Positions 11,117 through 21,696 of a stretch of DNA of 64,000 bases are shown one piece after another. Each line of letters opens with the position of its first letter. Positions within the stretch are counted from its first letter, which is position 1. A model generated the notes under the pieces. The model was given only the letters and a program-made list of their open reading frames with translations. It did no database searches and was not told the origin of the DNA. The stretch lies in NCBI RefSeq assembly GCF_020080835.1, contig NC_058159.1, positions 8,308,001 through 8,372,000 on the forward strand, given 5' to 3'. The translations under genes and the position numbers were made by a program. The DNA is from Cotesia glomerata. Lineage: Eukaryota; Arthropoda; Insecta; Hymenoptera; Braconidae.

Positions 11117-13120
11117 CACTGTAAAAAAGCGGTGTTAAAATGAACTGATTTTAACACCGCTATGTAACACCTGTGTATTAACATCGGTGTAGCGGTGCTC
11201 TTTTGCGGTGTTAAAAATCCAGTGTTAAACCGGTGTAATATCGGTGTAACCGGTATAATACCGGTGTAACAGTAGAATAAATTTACACCGTATCGAACAC
11301 CGTATCGAATATTACATGATCCATAAGACACAATAAATATTCAATATTTATAAAAACGAGACAAGTAACATTTATTTAAGAATTTTCAATTTATAAAATT
11401 ACGCAGAAATCGATTTAAGGTAGTACTACCGTTACCACAAGTTAAACTTAGATTTTAGAATTTCTCAGATCATTTAAAAATCTTCCAGAACATTCTCATT
11501 TGATCACAATCTAAACGTAGATTTTACAACTTTCCATATCATTTTAAAACTTCCCAGATCATTCTAGAATTTTCTAGGTCATTCTCATTCGATCAGAATC
11601 TAAATGTAAATTTTAGAACTTCCCATATCATTTTAAAACTTCTCAGATCATTCTAGAAATTTCTAGATCATTCTAGAAATTTCTAGATCATTCTAGAATT
11701 TTCTGGAACATTCTCATTCGATCAGAATCTAAACGTAGATTTTAGAACACTTCCCAAATTATTTTAGAATTTCTTAGATCGTTCTAAAATTTTCTAGAAC
11801 TTTCTCATGCAATTAGAATCTAAACTTAGATTTTATAACTTCCTAGATCATTTTAGAAACTTTCAGAACATTCTCATTTGATCAGAATCTAAACGTAGAT
11901 TTTAGAACTTCCCATATAATTTTAAAACTTCCCAAGTTATTCTAGAAATTTCTAGATCATTCTGGAATTTTCTAGAACATTCTCATTTGATCAGAATCTA
12001 AACGTAGATTTTAGAACTTCTCATATCATATCAGAACTTCTCAGATCATTCTAGAATTTTCTAGAACATTCTCATACAATCGAAATCTAAACTTAGATTT
12101 TAGAACTTCCTAGATAATTTTAGAATCTTCTAGAACATTTTCATTTGATCAGAATCTAAACGAAGATTTTAGAACTCCTCATATCATTCTAGAATTTCCC
12201 AGATCATTCTAGACATTTCTGGATCATTCTAGAATTCTCCAGAACATTCTCATTCGTTTAGAATCTAAACGTCGATTTTATAACTTCCCCGATTATTTTA
12301 GAATTTTCTAGAACATTCTCATTTGATCAGAATCTAAACTTAGATTTTAGAATTTCTCAGATCATTTAAAAATCTTCCAGAACATTCTCATTTAATCACA
12401 ATCTAAACGTAGATTTTACAACTTTCCATATCATTTTAAAACTTCCCGGATCATTCTAGAATTTTATAAAACTTTCTCATTTGATCAGAATCTAAACGTA
12501 GATTTGAGAACTTTCCAGATCATTCCAGACGTTTCTGGATCATTCTATAATTTTTTAGAACATTCTCATTCGATCAGAATCTAAACGTAGATTTTAGAAC
12601 TTCCTATATTATTTTAGGATTTCCCAGATCATTCTAGAATTTTCTAGAACATTCTCATTCGATCAGAATACAAATGTAGATTTTAGAACTTCCTAGATCA
12701 TTTTCGAATTTTCTAGAACATTCTCATTCGATCAGAATTTAAACGTAGATTTTAGAACTTAACAGATCTTTCTAGAAATTTCTGGATTATTCTAGAATTT
12801 TCTAGAATAATTTCGATCAATCAGAACATTGATATACATATTAAAGCTTTTTAGATCATTCCAGAAATTTCTAGAACAATACAGACTATTTCAGACCACT
12901 GATAGTCTCACATTTTTAAAGTTAACCTTAAAGTTAACATCTTTCAACTCCTGTATCTTTTGTACCCTTATAATTATCGACTTGCAACCACCATAGTGCA
13001 CGATAGGAACCTTGTACCTATTGCCACATATAAACACTATTCGTCTGTGATGCGTAGTTTTGGCTGCAAAGTGAAATATAGGTACACCGCATGGACTCAC
13101 ACCGGTTTTTTCTTACAGTG
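11117..13120. mobile_element. TIR element with TA target duplication, carrying a minisatellite
   Basis: The left end is CACTGTAAAAAAGCGGTG. The right end, read inward on the other strand, is CACTGTAAGAAAAAACCGGT. TA is duplicated at 11115-11116 and 13121-13122. Next to the left end is a block of short 'cggtgttaa / accggtgtaa' repeats (11128-11300). Most of the interior (about 11440-12870) is a tandem array. No transposase is encoded. End sequence and TA target resemble the element at 152-1381, suggesting related transposases. Confidence 0.75.
11440..12870. repeat. Minisatellite array of 'gatcattctagaa' units
   Basis: A higher-order tandem array. The outer repeating block, roughly 100-130 bp and variable, reads: 'cattctcattcgatcagaat', then 'ctaaacgtagattttagaac', then 'ttcccatatcattttaaaac', then several 'ttctagatcattctagaa' sub-units. 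About a dozen outer blocks are visible, each beginning with the 'attctcatt.gatcagaatct' word. Sub-unit number varies between blocks, consistent with unequal exchange or slippage inside the host element 11117-13120. Confidence 0.85.
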
Positions 13121-14739
13121 TAGTTTAGGAGAATTTAGATTTTCGATGAAGAATTTGATTTATTAATTGACATCAATATACTTTTGATGAAAGAGAGAAC
13201 ATTTTTTAAACTAAAAAAATAGTTTTTAAAACAAAATATTCTTGATTCAAGACAATCGGGTTTATATAATAAGTGAAATATCAACATTCGAAAGTTTGCT
13301 GACCAAGTACTTATTGAGAGATTTATTTTTTTTAGTTACTTGTGCTACCAAGTAATCCGAACTATGACTTCAAATTACTGCACCCAAAAAAAAAAGTTTT
13401 TTTTCTTTGCATAGACGCGAAAAATGTTGACTGCTAATAAGCTATAAAAAAGTAATTAAGCTGTCTAGACTTTATTCCCAGTAAATGTAATAAAAAATGT
13501 TTATAAATTGATATCCGACATAGGTGAAGAGTTCTTCACCGAGACGTGTAAAAAAAAGGTGGGAGAGTGTAAGCTGAAAGTATGCTACGTTAAAGCTACG
13601 AATAAGTGCCGAGTATGAAAGCGAAGTAAAGAGCCGTGGTAGTGTAGGAGACGAAAGCTAAAGAGTTCTTGAAATTAGGGATATTTTACAGGTAGTCTAC
13701 TGTACTATATGCTATACTTCTACTACCACTATACCGGAGCTAGATCTTACGCCCGTTTGAAAAAGTATAATAGAGAAAAAAGCTGGTTGAAAATGTTAAA
13801 AAAGAATTATATACGTGCGCGGCACAAGAAAAAAAATAGTTGAAATAGTATAGATCGTCAATGACATTTCGACATTTACATTGGCGAGTCAGCAGTTCGA
13901 TCATTCTATATATTTTTATGTTATATAGAGAATGTGTATAGGTATTTGTATGGTAGAATGTACTATTGGTGATGCGTGAGCGTGAGCAAGTTCGATATTG
14001 CGATGGATTTCAATAAAACATTGAGACAGACAGACAGACACACAGAGAGGCGGCACCCAGAGGCTGTGTGTTAGCTGCGCCAGTCTGTCAGCCGGTACTA
14101 TATCGTCTGCATTGAATATTCCATCGTATGCCACACAAAACCTATAAAAGAAACATATGCAACGAAAAAATATGTAACTGAAAAATGTTAATAAAAAATA
14201 ACCTACATTTTTTCACGATGGTTAATACACGCATGATATGCACAAGATATGAGATGAGATGAAACGAGAAAACGCAAATACAAGAGTTTTTTACTGTTTG
14301 ACGTTATATCTTAATAGACAGCTATCTTGTTTCAAAACACAGTTACTAAAATATTTTTGACCTGTTCTAACTCGTTTGAAATCGTTGCAATTTTTATTAC
14401 TTTAAATAAATAATCTGGCTTTTTTTTCTTGGAAGTTTCTTTATGAATATTTGCTATGTAAATAAATCAAATTTTTTATCAATTCATAGTGAGGCTTGAA
14501 TTTAAAATAAAATTTTTTCTCATGAATTTGAACAAATTTTTTCTTACAACTTTGAAAAAAGTATAAGAAGTATTTGCTATTCTAATTGAAAAGAAGAAGG
14601 CTATAGACTGATAAGAATTCGATAAATTTTAATATTAGATCTGATTATATCTAATGACTATATCGATTGACTTTGATCAAATAGCTACAATTTAAAAATC
14701 TGGAATGTAAACTCGTGAAAAAATTTTCCATGTTTATAA
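13121..14739. other. Intergenic stretch, no gene recognised
   Basis: Includes a purine-rich patch (13535-13680), a short (GACA)n run (14025-14045) and otherwise AT-rich sequence. A conspicuous 'agagttcttcaccgaga' patch lies at 13527-13545. No supported open frame or structured element. Confidence 0.3.
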
Positions 14740-15600
14740 ACAATCATGCAGCCTGATATGAAAATTCGTCTAAAGCTACATCAGGATAGGTCAGGTTTGA
14801 TAAGACCTGTTTTGCCCATATCAGGCTTTATAGGGTCTGATATAACCATTAATATTTTCTTTGACCAAAGATACCCGTGAAAAAATTTCCTGACATGACC
14901 TGATGTCTCCATGCATTCGGCCGTATCACAAATTAGAAAATTTTATGTTTTTATATAGCTTGATATGATAAGTCCATACATAATTTTTGATATGTCCTGA
15001 AATGACTCAATATACCCATATCTGGACTGATATGGTCATATCAGTTTACAGTCAACGCTCTCTGTATTGGACCTCTCTGTATTTGACCGCTCTCTGTATT
15101 TGACCACATTCTTCCTCTGTATTTGACGATTTTACACAGCTCTTATGGACAAGGACGAGTCAAATACAGAGAATGGTCCTGTACGGGCGAGTCAAATACA
15201 GAGAGCGTTGACTGTATTTCATATGAGTCTATTTATGTCTATTTATAATTTTCCGACAAAAGATAAAAATATCTGTCAGAGAGCGCATAACTGCCGAATC
15301 ATCTCCTTACAAGAAAGTTAAGACTGAGGTGTTAACAAATAAAATTAAAATAATTTTTTTATTATCCTAAGGAGCTTATTCGACATTGTTTTTTATTTCA
15401 ATATCTTACAAAACCTACTTTTGACTTATATACAATGACAATTAACTTACAGTTCTGTTAGAAAATATATAACAACTAAAAATTATAGTTAAATTTTATT
15501 TTTAGTCTCATATCTAACCTGATATTGTCATATATGACTAGATCAATCTATATCAAGTCAGATGAAGCCATATCAAGCCATATCAGATTGAAAATTAGTC
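14740..15600. repeat. Dispersed repeat rich in TGATAT palindromes
   Basis: Many degenerate copies of a short palindromic word of the type 'cctgatatggtcatatcagg' (for example 14752, 14813, 14945, 15027, 15525, 15580). The same word and its companions ('gagagggcgcataa', 'gaaaaaatttcc', 'aagtttaag/ttaagactgaggtg') recur at 33650-33960 and 39590-39975 and in fragments at 2050, 2365 and 27790, so this is a dispersed family. It is the host sequence into which the nested element complex starting at 15601 inserted. Confidence 0.55.
15049..15214. mobile_element. Pogo/Tigger-like MITE, 166 bp
   Basis: The ends are perfect short inverted repeats: CAGTCAACGCTCTCTGTAT at the left and its complement at the right (ATACAGAGAGCGTTGACTG), with TA duplicated on both sides (15047-15048 and 15215-15216). 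The 'ctctgtatttgac' word is repeated three more times inward. CAGT-type termini, TA target and small size fit pogo/Tigger-derived MITEs by general knowledge; the family name is inference. Confidence 0.8.
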
Positions 15601-16148
15601 GTAAGGTACCCGCGGTTAATAAGGCCTGTCGGGTAATAAGGCCTAAGTGATAAAAATGATATTTAAAATAACCGCTTTCGCTAAAGGCTTCTCTAGTAGA
15701 AGCGTCTAGCATAGAAATGTCACTACAAGTTTATAAAGTCCCGATACAACGTTCCCTGTCTTCTATATTTCATCGTCCGTCATATGCTAAAGTAGCGCAG
15801 AAGAATTCCTGAAAAACGGTTTGAGTAAATGGTAAACACCCTAGTAGAAATGATCAAGTTTTTACTCGATTAAATCTAGTATCTGGCTAGCGATCATATC
15901 TAGTAACTGGCTAGTATAATATCCAGTAACTGTCTAGTTACTGTGTAACAGGGAAAATCGAACTTCCCGGAGTCATTATCGACTACTTAATTAACGCACG
16001 GTAGGTAACGGCTTTCCCTTACCTTTCGATTTTTGACAAGTAGTTTCGACTTGTCACCGGGCGTGCTAATCGAAAGTCCCCACTACTGTCCCCGAAAAAT
16101 GAAACGGGGCAGAACAATAGGAAAGTTCGAGAGCCGGAGTTCGAGGGT

Positions 16149-16156
16149 TATAAAAG
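16149..16156 (+). promoter_or_regulatory. TATA box of the solo LTR
   Basis: TATAAAAG in a GC-richer stretch of the LTR, positioned like the U3 promoter of an LTR element. A candidate plus-strand transcription start would fall about 30 bases downstream. Confidence 0.5.
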
Positions 16157-17403
16157 AGCTGGCAAGAAAAACATCGAAGCTTTTTTCCCTTCTGGAAGCC
16201 AGTGGCCTTTTGCCTTTGTGAATCAGTGACCTTGTTGAGATCAGTTTAAGTCAATAGAGTGCAAATTTGGACGTCGAGAATAAAGAGCAACTGCAGAGGA
16301 AGTTATCGGGGCATTTTGGAATTGGACAACCCTGACCGCAGGTCAGCACCCTGGTTCGAGACGACAAGACGCCAAGCAGCTGAGCCCGCCAAGTTGGACC
16401 GGAGTATTAGTCGTCGTTGGATAAAACAATAATTGAGTCTCCAGGTATTTTCGATTAATTTAGGCCAGATTAGATTATTAATTTAAATAAGAGGCTGAAA
16501 TAATTAGAATTAATTTCTTGAGCGGCCATTTTTATATTAGCGAGTTCGTACCTTAGTTATTTATTGTCAAGGTCAATTAGTTAGTTTTGTCGCTGAACTT
16601 TTATATTGAAAATTAAATTTAATTGATTAATTATTAATTTATTGGTAAAAAATTTATTAGTAATTTATTATAGGCCTGTTGGCTATAATAAATTAATTTT
16701 AGTTAAGAATTTTCAAGACAAAATTTGAATAAGAAATGAAAATGCGTAATTAAGTTAGTGAAGGTCATTCTATAATGTTCTATGGTTGTAAATCTTGTTG
16801 AGACGCTTTAAAATTACAGTAGTTGAATTTAAGAAATTGTGGTAAATTAAATTTAGGCCGGTGGGCTAAATTTAATTAATTTAGTTAATTTAGCGAATGT
16901 ATTTATTGAGAAATTTAATGAATTTAGAAAATGATTACTGAACTTGTTAAGAAAATTATGTAGTGAACTTTGTTAAAGATTATTTAGTGGAGATCAAGAA
17001 ATGAAATAAATCAGTGGGTTTAGCAGAATAAATTGATTGATAACTTTAGTAGAAAATTTGGTTAAGTAAATTGAAAATGAATTTAGTTAAGAAGATGTAT
17101 TAATGAATTAAAATCGAAGGTCGGAATTTTGTGTTAAGTAATTGCTAGGCGTAATTTTGGTAATTTTGGAGAATGCGTAGTTTTGAGATTCAGTTTATTG
17201 GTAATTAAGATGTATGAAAAAATTGAGAATTTTGGGAAATTAAGTTAACGTCCGGTGGATGATTTTATATAGAAATTAGTAAGATAATATAGTATTCCGT
17301 CAGGTAGACGAGGTTGTTTTATGTGAATTTAGTTCTGGTAGTTGAAATAAACTTTTGTTAATTATTGTCAGGTTGGCGTAGCTAATAATGAGTTCATTTA
17401 GTA

Positions 17404-17510
17404 TAGATGCGTAATGGTCTATGATTAAATAAAGAGTTTAGATGCGTAATGGTATGTGATTAAAAAGAGTTAGATGCGTAATGGTCTATGATTAAAAAAG
17501 AGTTAGATGA
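17404..17510 (+). repeat. Short tandem repeat inside the LTR
   Basis: Three full and one partial copies of a roughly 32-35-bp unit beginning 'tagatgcgtaatggt' and containing 'tatgattaaa.aagagt'. Such arrays are common within LTRs and often length-variable. Confidence 0.75.
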
Positions 17511-17928
17511 TATTTAGTTTGTAAGATTTTAGCGAGTGCCTGCGTAAGTGAGAGGTTCTCACAATTAAGTAATTGTTAGGTTAAATTTAAGGGTAATATT
17601 GTTAAGAAAATTTATTAATTTTAAATTGTTTAATTGGAATAAATAATTATAATTATTAATTGTTTCTCAGCATTTATTTACAGCCTTTCCTCAACTTCTC
17701 ACGACCCGATCTTTCCCTTCTCATGCTACCCCGGTTCCTGGGACACCGAGTATAAAATCCTAGTGGTGCCCTTTTCAGAGGAAAGAGGAAAGGGGTGACC
17801 AATTGGACCGGGCTAACCACCCGCGTTTACAACTGGCCAGTTTTACTAGATATCAAATAAAACATGGTGACACTTGTAGATTTGGAGGTTATTTAAAATT
17901 ATATATGGATAAGTGTGTTAGAATTCAA

Positions 17929-17987
<59 letters not shown>

Positions 17988-17988
17988 G
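17929..17988. repeat. (AAT)n microsatellite, 5' side of the Dong-like insertion
   Basis: About 20 AAT triplets immediately before the retrotransposon. A matching tract lies just after it (21634-21680). In the opposite, uninterrupted arm of the host transposon the corresponding place has a short 'aataataat' run, so the target was already an AAT/TAA tract. Confidence 0.9.
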
Positions 17989-18203
17989 CGGTGCTTGCTA
18001 CGTGGCCTCCAAGCGGCGCATCGCGGGAAACGCAGACCATAACACCAGGTCTGTAGGCGAACGACGTAGCCGATGCAGTGGGCCAACTACCCACTGCATT
18101 GAAATACTGAGTTACAACAAGACGTAATCTCAGAAGTGCTCCCCACAACCGGTCCTTTTCGGATGAGGACCATTCATCAGGTGGGAGGAGCACGCCGGAC
18201 CCG

Positions 18204-18740
18204 ATGAACGATGACGACCCTGGCGCTTTAAGGACTTACTTTAAGTGGACGGAGGAACTACGAGTCGACCTCTTGGTGTGCTACCAACGTAGCGAGCCGG
18301 GGGTGAGCGGTTATATGGCCCGGATGCACACTCTTTGGAGTGATATGCATCCGGAGCTAGAGCATTTTACGCCTAAACACCTGCGTAATTATGCCGCTTA
18401 TCTTCGGCGTAATAGAAGATCGCTTGTGCCGGATAGAAGGCAGTCTAATAGACTTTCCTTTCCGGCGCAATTACATCAAGAGCGACGCCGTTCCTCCTTG
18501 GATGACAACAATCCCTTTATAGGACGGCAAGTAAGTATATCTAAAAAGATAACTTACTCCCAACAACAGCTAGAAGCGGTAAATGAAGATCTCCGTGCAA
18601 ACATTCTGGAGGATTCCACCCTACTCACTGTGAGCCAGGTTGTGTATGGTGCAGCAGTTTCGGCTTTTCCGAGAGAGAGACATTGTCTCTCGATCGAGGC
18701 AAGGTTGAGACAGCGCATCTCACAACGGACTCAAAATTGA
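18204..18740 (+). CDS. Dong-like ORF, N-terminal segment (frame broken downstream)
   Basis: 178 residues starting at ATG 18204. It contains the upstream conserved block of R4-clade proteins around 'GYMARMHTLWSDMHPEL' and 'FTPKHLRNYAAYLRRNR' (residues about 37-70), thought to lie before the reverse transcriptase in this family. No clear zinc finger is visible in this segment. The frame ends at TGA 18738 in 'ctcaaaattgac'; one extra A in that run would carry the frame directly into the next segment, so this is a frameshift and not a natural end. Start choice: the first ATG after the leader in this frame; an upstream non-ATG start is possible. Confidence 0.7.
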   Translation: MNDDDPGALRTYFKWTEELRVDLLVCYQRSEPGVSGYMARMHTLWSDMHPELEHFTPKHLRNYAAYLRRNRRSLVPDRRQSNRLSFPAQLHQERRRSSLDDNNPFIGRQVSISKKITYSQQQLEAVNEDLRANILEDSTLLTVSQVVYGAAVSAFPRERHCLSIEARLRQRISQRTQN

Positions 18741-20723
18741 CAGATCCCGGAAACAGGTCTCCCGCATTCAGTGTGTGATTGAGTTTGAAACAACTCAAAG
18801 AGCATACACGCCCCGAATTCGGCGCATTGCTGCTGAACTTCGGTGGCGTCATCACACACTGAATAAGAGTACTCTTCTTGTCATCAAGGAAGAGTCTCTC
18901 AATAAATTGCGGGCTCTAGTGACTGCCAAAAAGTCACTAGAGAAAAGGCTGAAGCGGTTGGTCGACAACTCGTTGTTTCGATCCAGCCCTTCACGCTTTC
19001 TGACACCAAAGACCGATGTTACCGGGAATTATCCAACACCTGAGCGGGTGGAAGCTTTTTGGACTGAGTTGTATGGAGATCAACCAAACGTGAACGCCAA
19101 TACTCCAGCTCTGGACGACTTTAAAGCATTCTGTCAGGAACACCGTAGACAGAATGCTGATGAAGAGAGCCCTGCAGTCAGTGTGAATGAAGTTCGTTCA
19201 GCTCTAAATGGCAGCAAAAATTGGGCTGCCCCGGGACCAGATGGCATAAATGTCTTTTGGTGGAAGAAGTTTACTTCTACCCACCTCCATCTGGCCCGTA
19301 TATTTACATCGTACATTAGAGCTGACGAACCGATTCCAGACTGGCTCGTGGAAGGGCGAACCGTACTGATACCAAAAAAAGGTGACTTGTCTGACCCAAA
19401 GAATTACAGGCCTATCACCTGCTTGAATGCGGTTTATAAAATTTTTACAAAAATTTTAAACAACCGTATTTTGCAGGAGATAGAACCTGTATGGCAACAG
19501 ATATATGAACAGCGTGGCAGCAAAGAGGCCTGTCAGGTTGCAAAGAGAACTTGATAGTTGATCGATGTGTCACACAAGATGCGATCTACTATCAACGCAA
19601 CCTGTCAATGGCCTGGATCGACTATCGCAAGGCATTTGACTCAACTTCTCATGAGTTGATTTTATATCTCCTCAAATGCCTGGGAGTCAATCCTGAAATA
19701 GTGGAATGCCTTCGGCGTACAATGCAGCTCTGGCGAACGCGTTTTTACATTGGAAGTGGAAACGCATTGCACATAACCGGAGTTGTAGAGTACAAACGAG
19801 GGGTCTTCCAAGGTGATTCCTTGAGCCCTTTGCTGTTTTGCATCTCACTGCTGCCTATATCTGTTGCTCTCCGTAAAACTCGTGGGTACTCTGTGGGGCC
19901 TCCAGGTGATCGAAAATACTCGATTACCCATCTGCTTTATATGGATGACCTGAAGCTGTATAGTGCTGATGAAGATCATCTACAGGCGGCCCTTAACATC
20001 GTAGCAGAGTACACGCGGGATGTCGGAATGTCTTTTGGGTTGGACAAGTGTGCGGTCGTACATCTGGCGAGGGGTAAGTGCTCTGTTACGGGTGATGATG
20101 TCGAGTTGGTAGATGGGAGCGTTTTAAGACAATTAGATGCCGGAGAGTTGTATAGATATCTTGGAATGGAAGAGCACCGCATGCATGCGGTCTCCGAAGT
20201 CCAAGCAACTCTCCGTAGCGAGTATGTTAGGAGACTCCGGAAAATCTGGTCCTCCGAACTTTCCGGCAAAAATAAAGTCTCCGCTACTAACACGCTTGCT
20301 GTCCCAGTCTTACTATACTCTTTCGGTGTCTTAAAATGGGCCCGAAAGGATCTGCGAGATCTCGACATCAGAACCCGTAAGACTATCAACATGAACCGGA
20401 GCATGCACCCCAATTCATCAGTCGCCAGATTATACCTCTCCCGGTCGATCGGTGGGAGAGGCTTGCAGAGCTTGGAGCGGCTTCACGATCGTTTAGTCCT
20501 GGGTTTAACACACGAAGTTGTCAATTTCACTGCAGATGAGGATGACTTTCTTATGCAAATTGTTCATAAACATGAGAATGCGCATAAGGGGTCGTTCTTG
20601 TATAAGGCAGCTATATATGCAGCAAGAACCCTTGGTCTTGGAGAGATAAACGCTCTTATGGAACTCCGAAAGGAGGAATTCAAGAGCGTCATCAGGAACG
20701 CCGAGGAAAAAAACTACTCCTAG
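18737..20723 (+). CDS. Dong-like reverse transcriptase region (two frames)
   Basis: The frame used to 19554 holds the N-terminal reverse transcriptase motifs: APGPDGI, then 'LIPKKGDLSDPKNYRPITCL'. At 19530-19535 ('agcaaagaggcc') one missing A shifts the frame; the protein continues from about 19533 to 20723. The second part has motif A (WIDYRKAFDS, residues 22-31 of the 390-residue frame starting at 19551), motif B (GVFQGDSLSPLLF, 84-96) and motif C (YMDD, 130-133, in YMDDLKLYSADE). The enzyme copies the element's RNA at nicked target DNA (target-primed reverse transcription) in the nucleus. All catalytic aspartates are present. The second frame ends at 20723 after another A-run shift. Confidence 0.8.
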
Positions 20724-20731
20724 GCGAACTG

Positions 20732-21532
20732 ATGGACAAGTCCATGCACAGCGTGTTCTTCAAACACGTGCGTGATCATGGCTTGTCCACCCAGCTGACG
20801 TTTTCCTTCTTAAAGTCAGCTGGCCTGATGTCCGAGACTGAAGGGTTCATATTTGCCTGCCAAGATGGTGTCATTAACACTCTAGAATACCGTAGCAAGG
20901 TGCTCCAGGTGCAGCTTCTGGACACGTCATGTAGGATGTGTAAACAACACCCGGAGACGCTCATGCACCTTTTGTCGGCATGTCCTGTGTTGGCGAGAGG
21001 TACATATATCCAGCGTCACAACGCTGCCCTGAGAGTACTGTACTACTATCTTCGTCATTACTACAGTATTGATATGACACCAGTGCTGCCTTATCTACCA
21101 GGAGATATTCCCCAGGTTGTTGAGAATGACAGTTGCAAAATTTATTGGAACATGCCGTTTGCAACAACTCGGCGGATAGATCACAACAAACCTGATATTG
21201 TGCTCTTCGACAAGGCTACTCGTGACATTTATGTCATTGAGTTCTCGGCCCCGGCTGAATACAACATCTCAGCCAAAGAAGAGCACAAAAGACAGATATA
21301 TCAGGATCTCCTGTTTGAAATTGGCAAATTTTACTCAGGTTACCGTGTCAAGCTCGTCGTCCTGATTGTTGGCGTCCTCGGAGGGATGAAACAGTCTTTT
21401 GTATCCTCACTTGCCGGAGTTCCAGCTTGCTCATCAAAAGCTGAATTCTTGGCGGTCAGGATGCAGAAGGCTGTCATACTAGGTTCCCTCCGTCTACTTA
21501 GGAAAATGACTTTGGCCTGCTGTGATCACTAA
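20732..21532 (+). CDS. Dong-like CCHC knuckle and restriction-like endonuclease
   Basis: 266 residues in the third frame, ending at TAA 21530-21532. A CCHC motif lies at C67, C70, H79, C84 (C-x2-C-x8-H-x4-C). The restriction-like endonuclease follows: NKPDIVLFD with the PD pair at 154-155, and the acidic residue E170 in VIEFSAP, then a conserved 'HKRQIYQDL' helix. In R2/R4-type elements this nuclease nicks the target, here expected to be TAA-repeat DNA. The true protein continues from the preceding segment: 'gaggaaaaaaactactcc' at 20705-20720 lacks one A. No in-frame stop is seen inside. Confidence 0.8.
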   Translation: MDKSMHSVFFKHVRDHGLSTQLTFSFLKSAGLMSETEGFIFACQDGVINTLEYRSKVLQVQLLDTSCRMCKQHPETLMHLLSACPVLARGTYIQRHNAALRVLYYYLRHYYSIDMTPVLPYLPGDIPQVVENDSCKIYWNMPFATTRRIDHNKPDIVLFDKATRDIYVIEFSAPAEYNISAKEEHKRQIYQDLLFEIGKFYSGYRVKLVVLIVGVLGGMKQSFVSSLAGVPACSSKAEFLAVRMQKAVILGSLRLLRKMTLACCDH

Positions 21533-21633
21533 CCGCCTTGTTGTGCGGAGTGGTACAGCAGTAATGGATGGAGCTCAGGCTGGGCCCTCGGAGAATCGGA
21601 CTCCGGGGACAACCCCCCTGAGCATTTAATAAC

Positions 21634-21680
<47 letters not shown>

Positions 21681-21696
21681 CATCATCATCATCAGA
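21634..21696. repeat. (TAA)n microsatellite, 3' side of the Dong-like insertion
   Basis: TAA/AAT triplets followed by a short (ATC)n run. Partner of the tract at 17929-17988. Confidence 0.9.

Larger units (their letters stand above)
15944..17831 (+). mobile_element. Solo LTR of a Ty3/Gypsy-type element
   Basis: The 1,888-bp insert begins TGTAACAGGG and ends TTTACA (TG...CA termini), and is flanked by the 4-bp duplication ACTG (15940-15943 and 17832-17835). The uninterrupted sequence is visible in the opposite arm of the host transposon (complement of about 25625-25645, one ACTG only), so the insertion is exact. A TATA box TATAAAAG lies at 16149-16156, about 200 bp inside, followed by AATAAA-type signals. 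No gag, pol or second LTR is present, so recombination between LTRs probably removed the body. Four-base duplication and TGTAAC start fit Gypsy; this is family knowledge, not proof. Confidence 0.8.
17989..21632 (+). mobile_element. Dong/R4-clade non-LTR retrotransposon in an (AAT)n tract
   Basis: A 3.6-kb element with one long coding region (18204-21532) holding reverse transcriptase, a CCHC knuckle and a C-terminal restriction-like endonuclease in the order known for R2/R4-type non-LTR elements. It lies exactly between two (AAT)n/(TAA)n tracts; Dong elements of the R4 clade are known to insert into TAA repeats. About 215 bp of GC-richer leader precede the first ATG, and about 100 bp of 3' UTR end in 'gagcatttaataaca' before the TAA repeats. 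The base composition is much less AT-rich than the surroundings, indicating recent arrival. Coding frames are broken three times by one base each. Confidence 0.85.

Noticed and set aside
16033..16221. 62-codon frame in the solo LTR
   Set aside because: Overlaps the LTR's TATA box and has no similarity to gag or any known protein.
17803..18193. Poly-Asn, poly-Ile and poly-Tyr frames
   Set aside because: They are the (AAT)n tract read in different frames on either strand.
19976..20413. 145-codon minus-strand frame
   Set aside because: Antisense shadow of the reverse transcriptase coding region.
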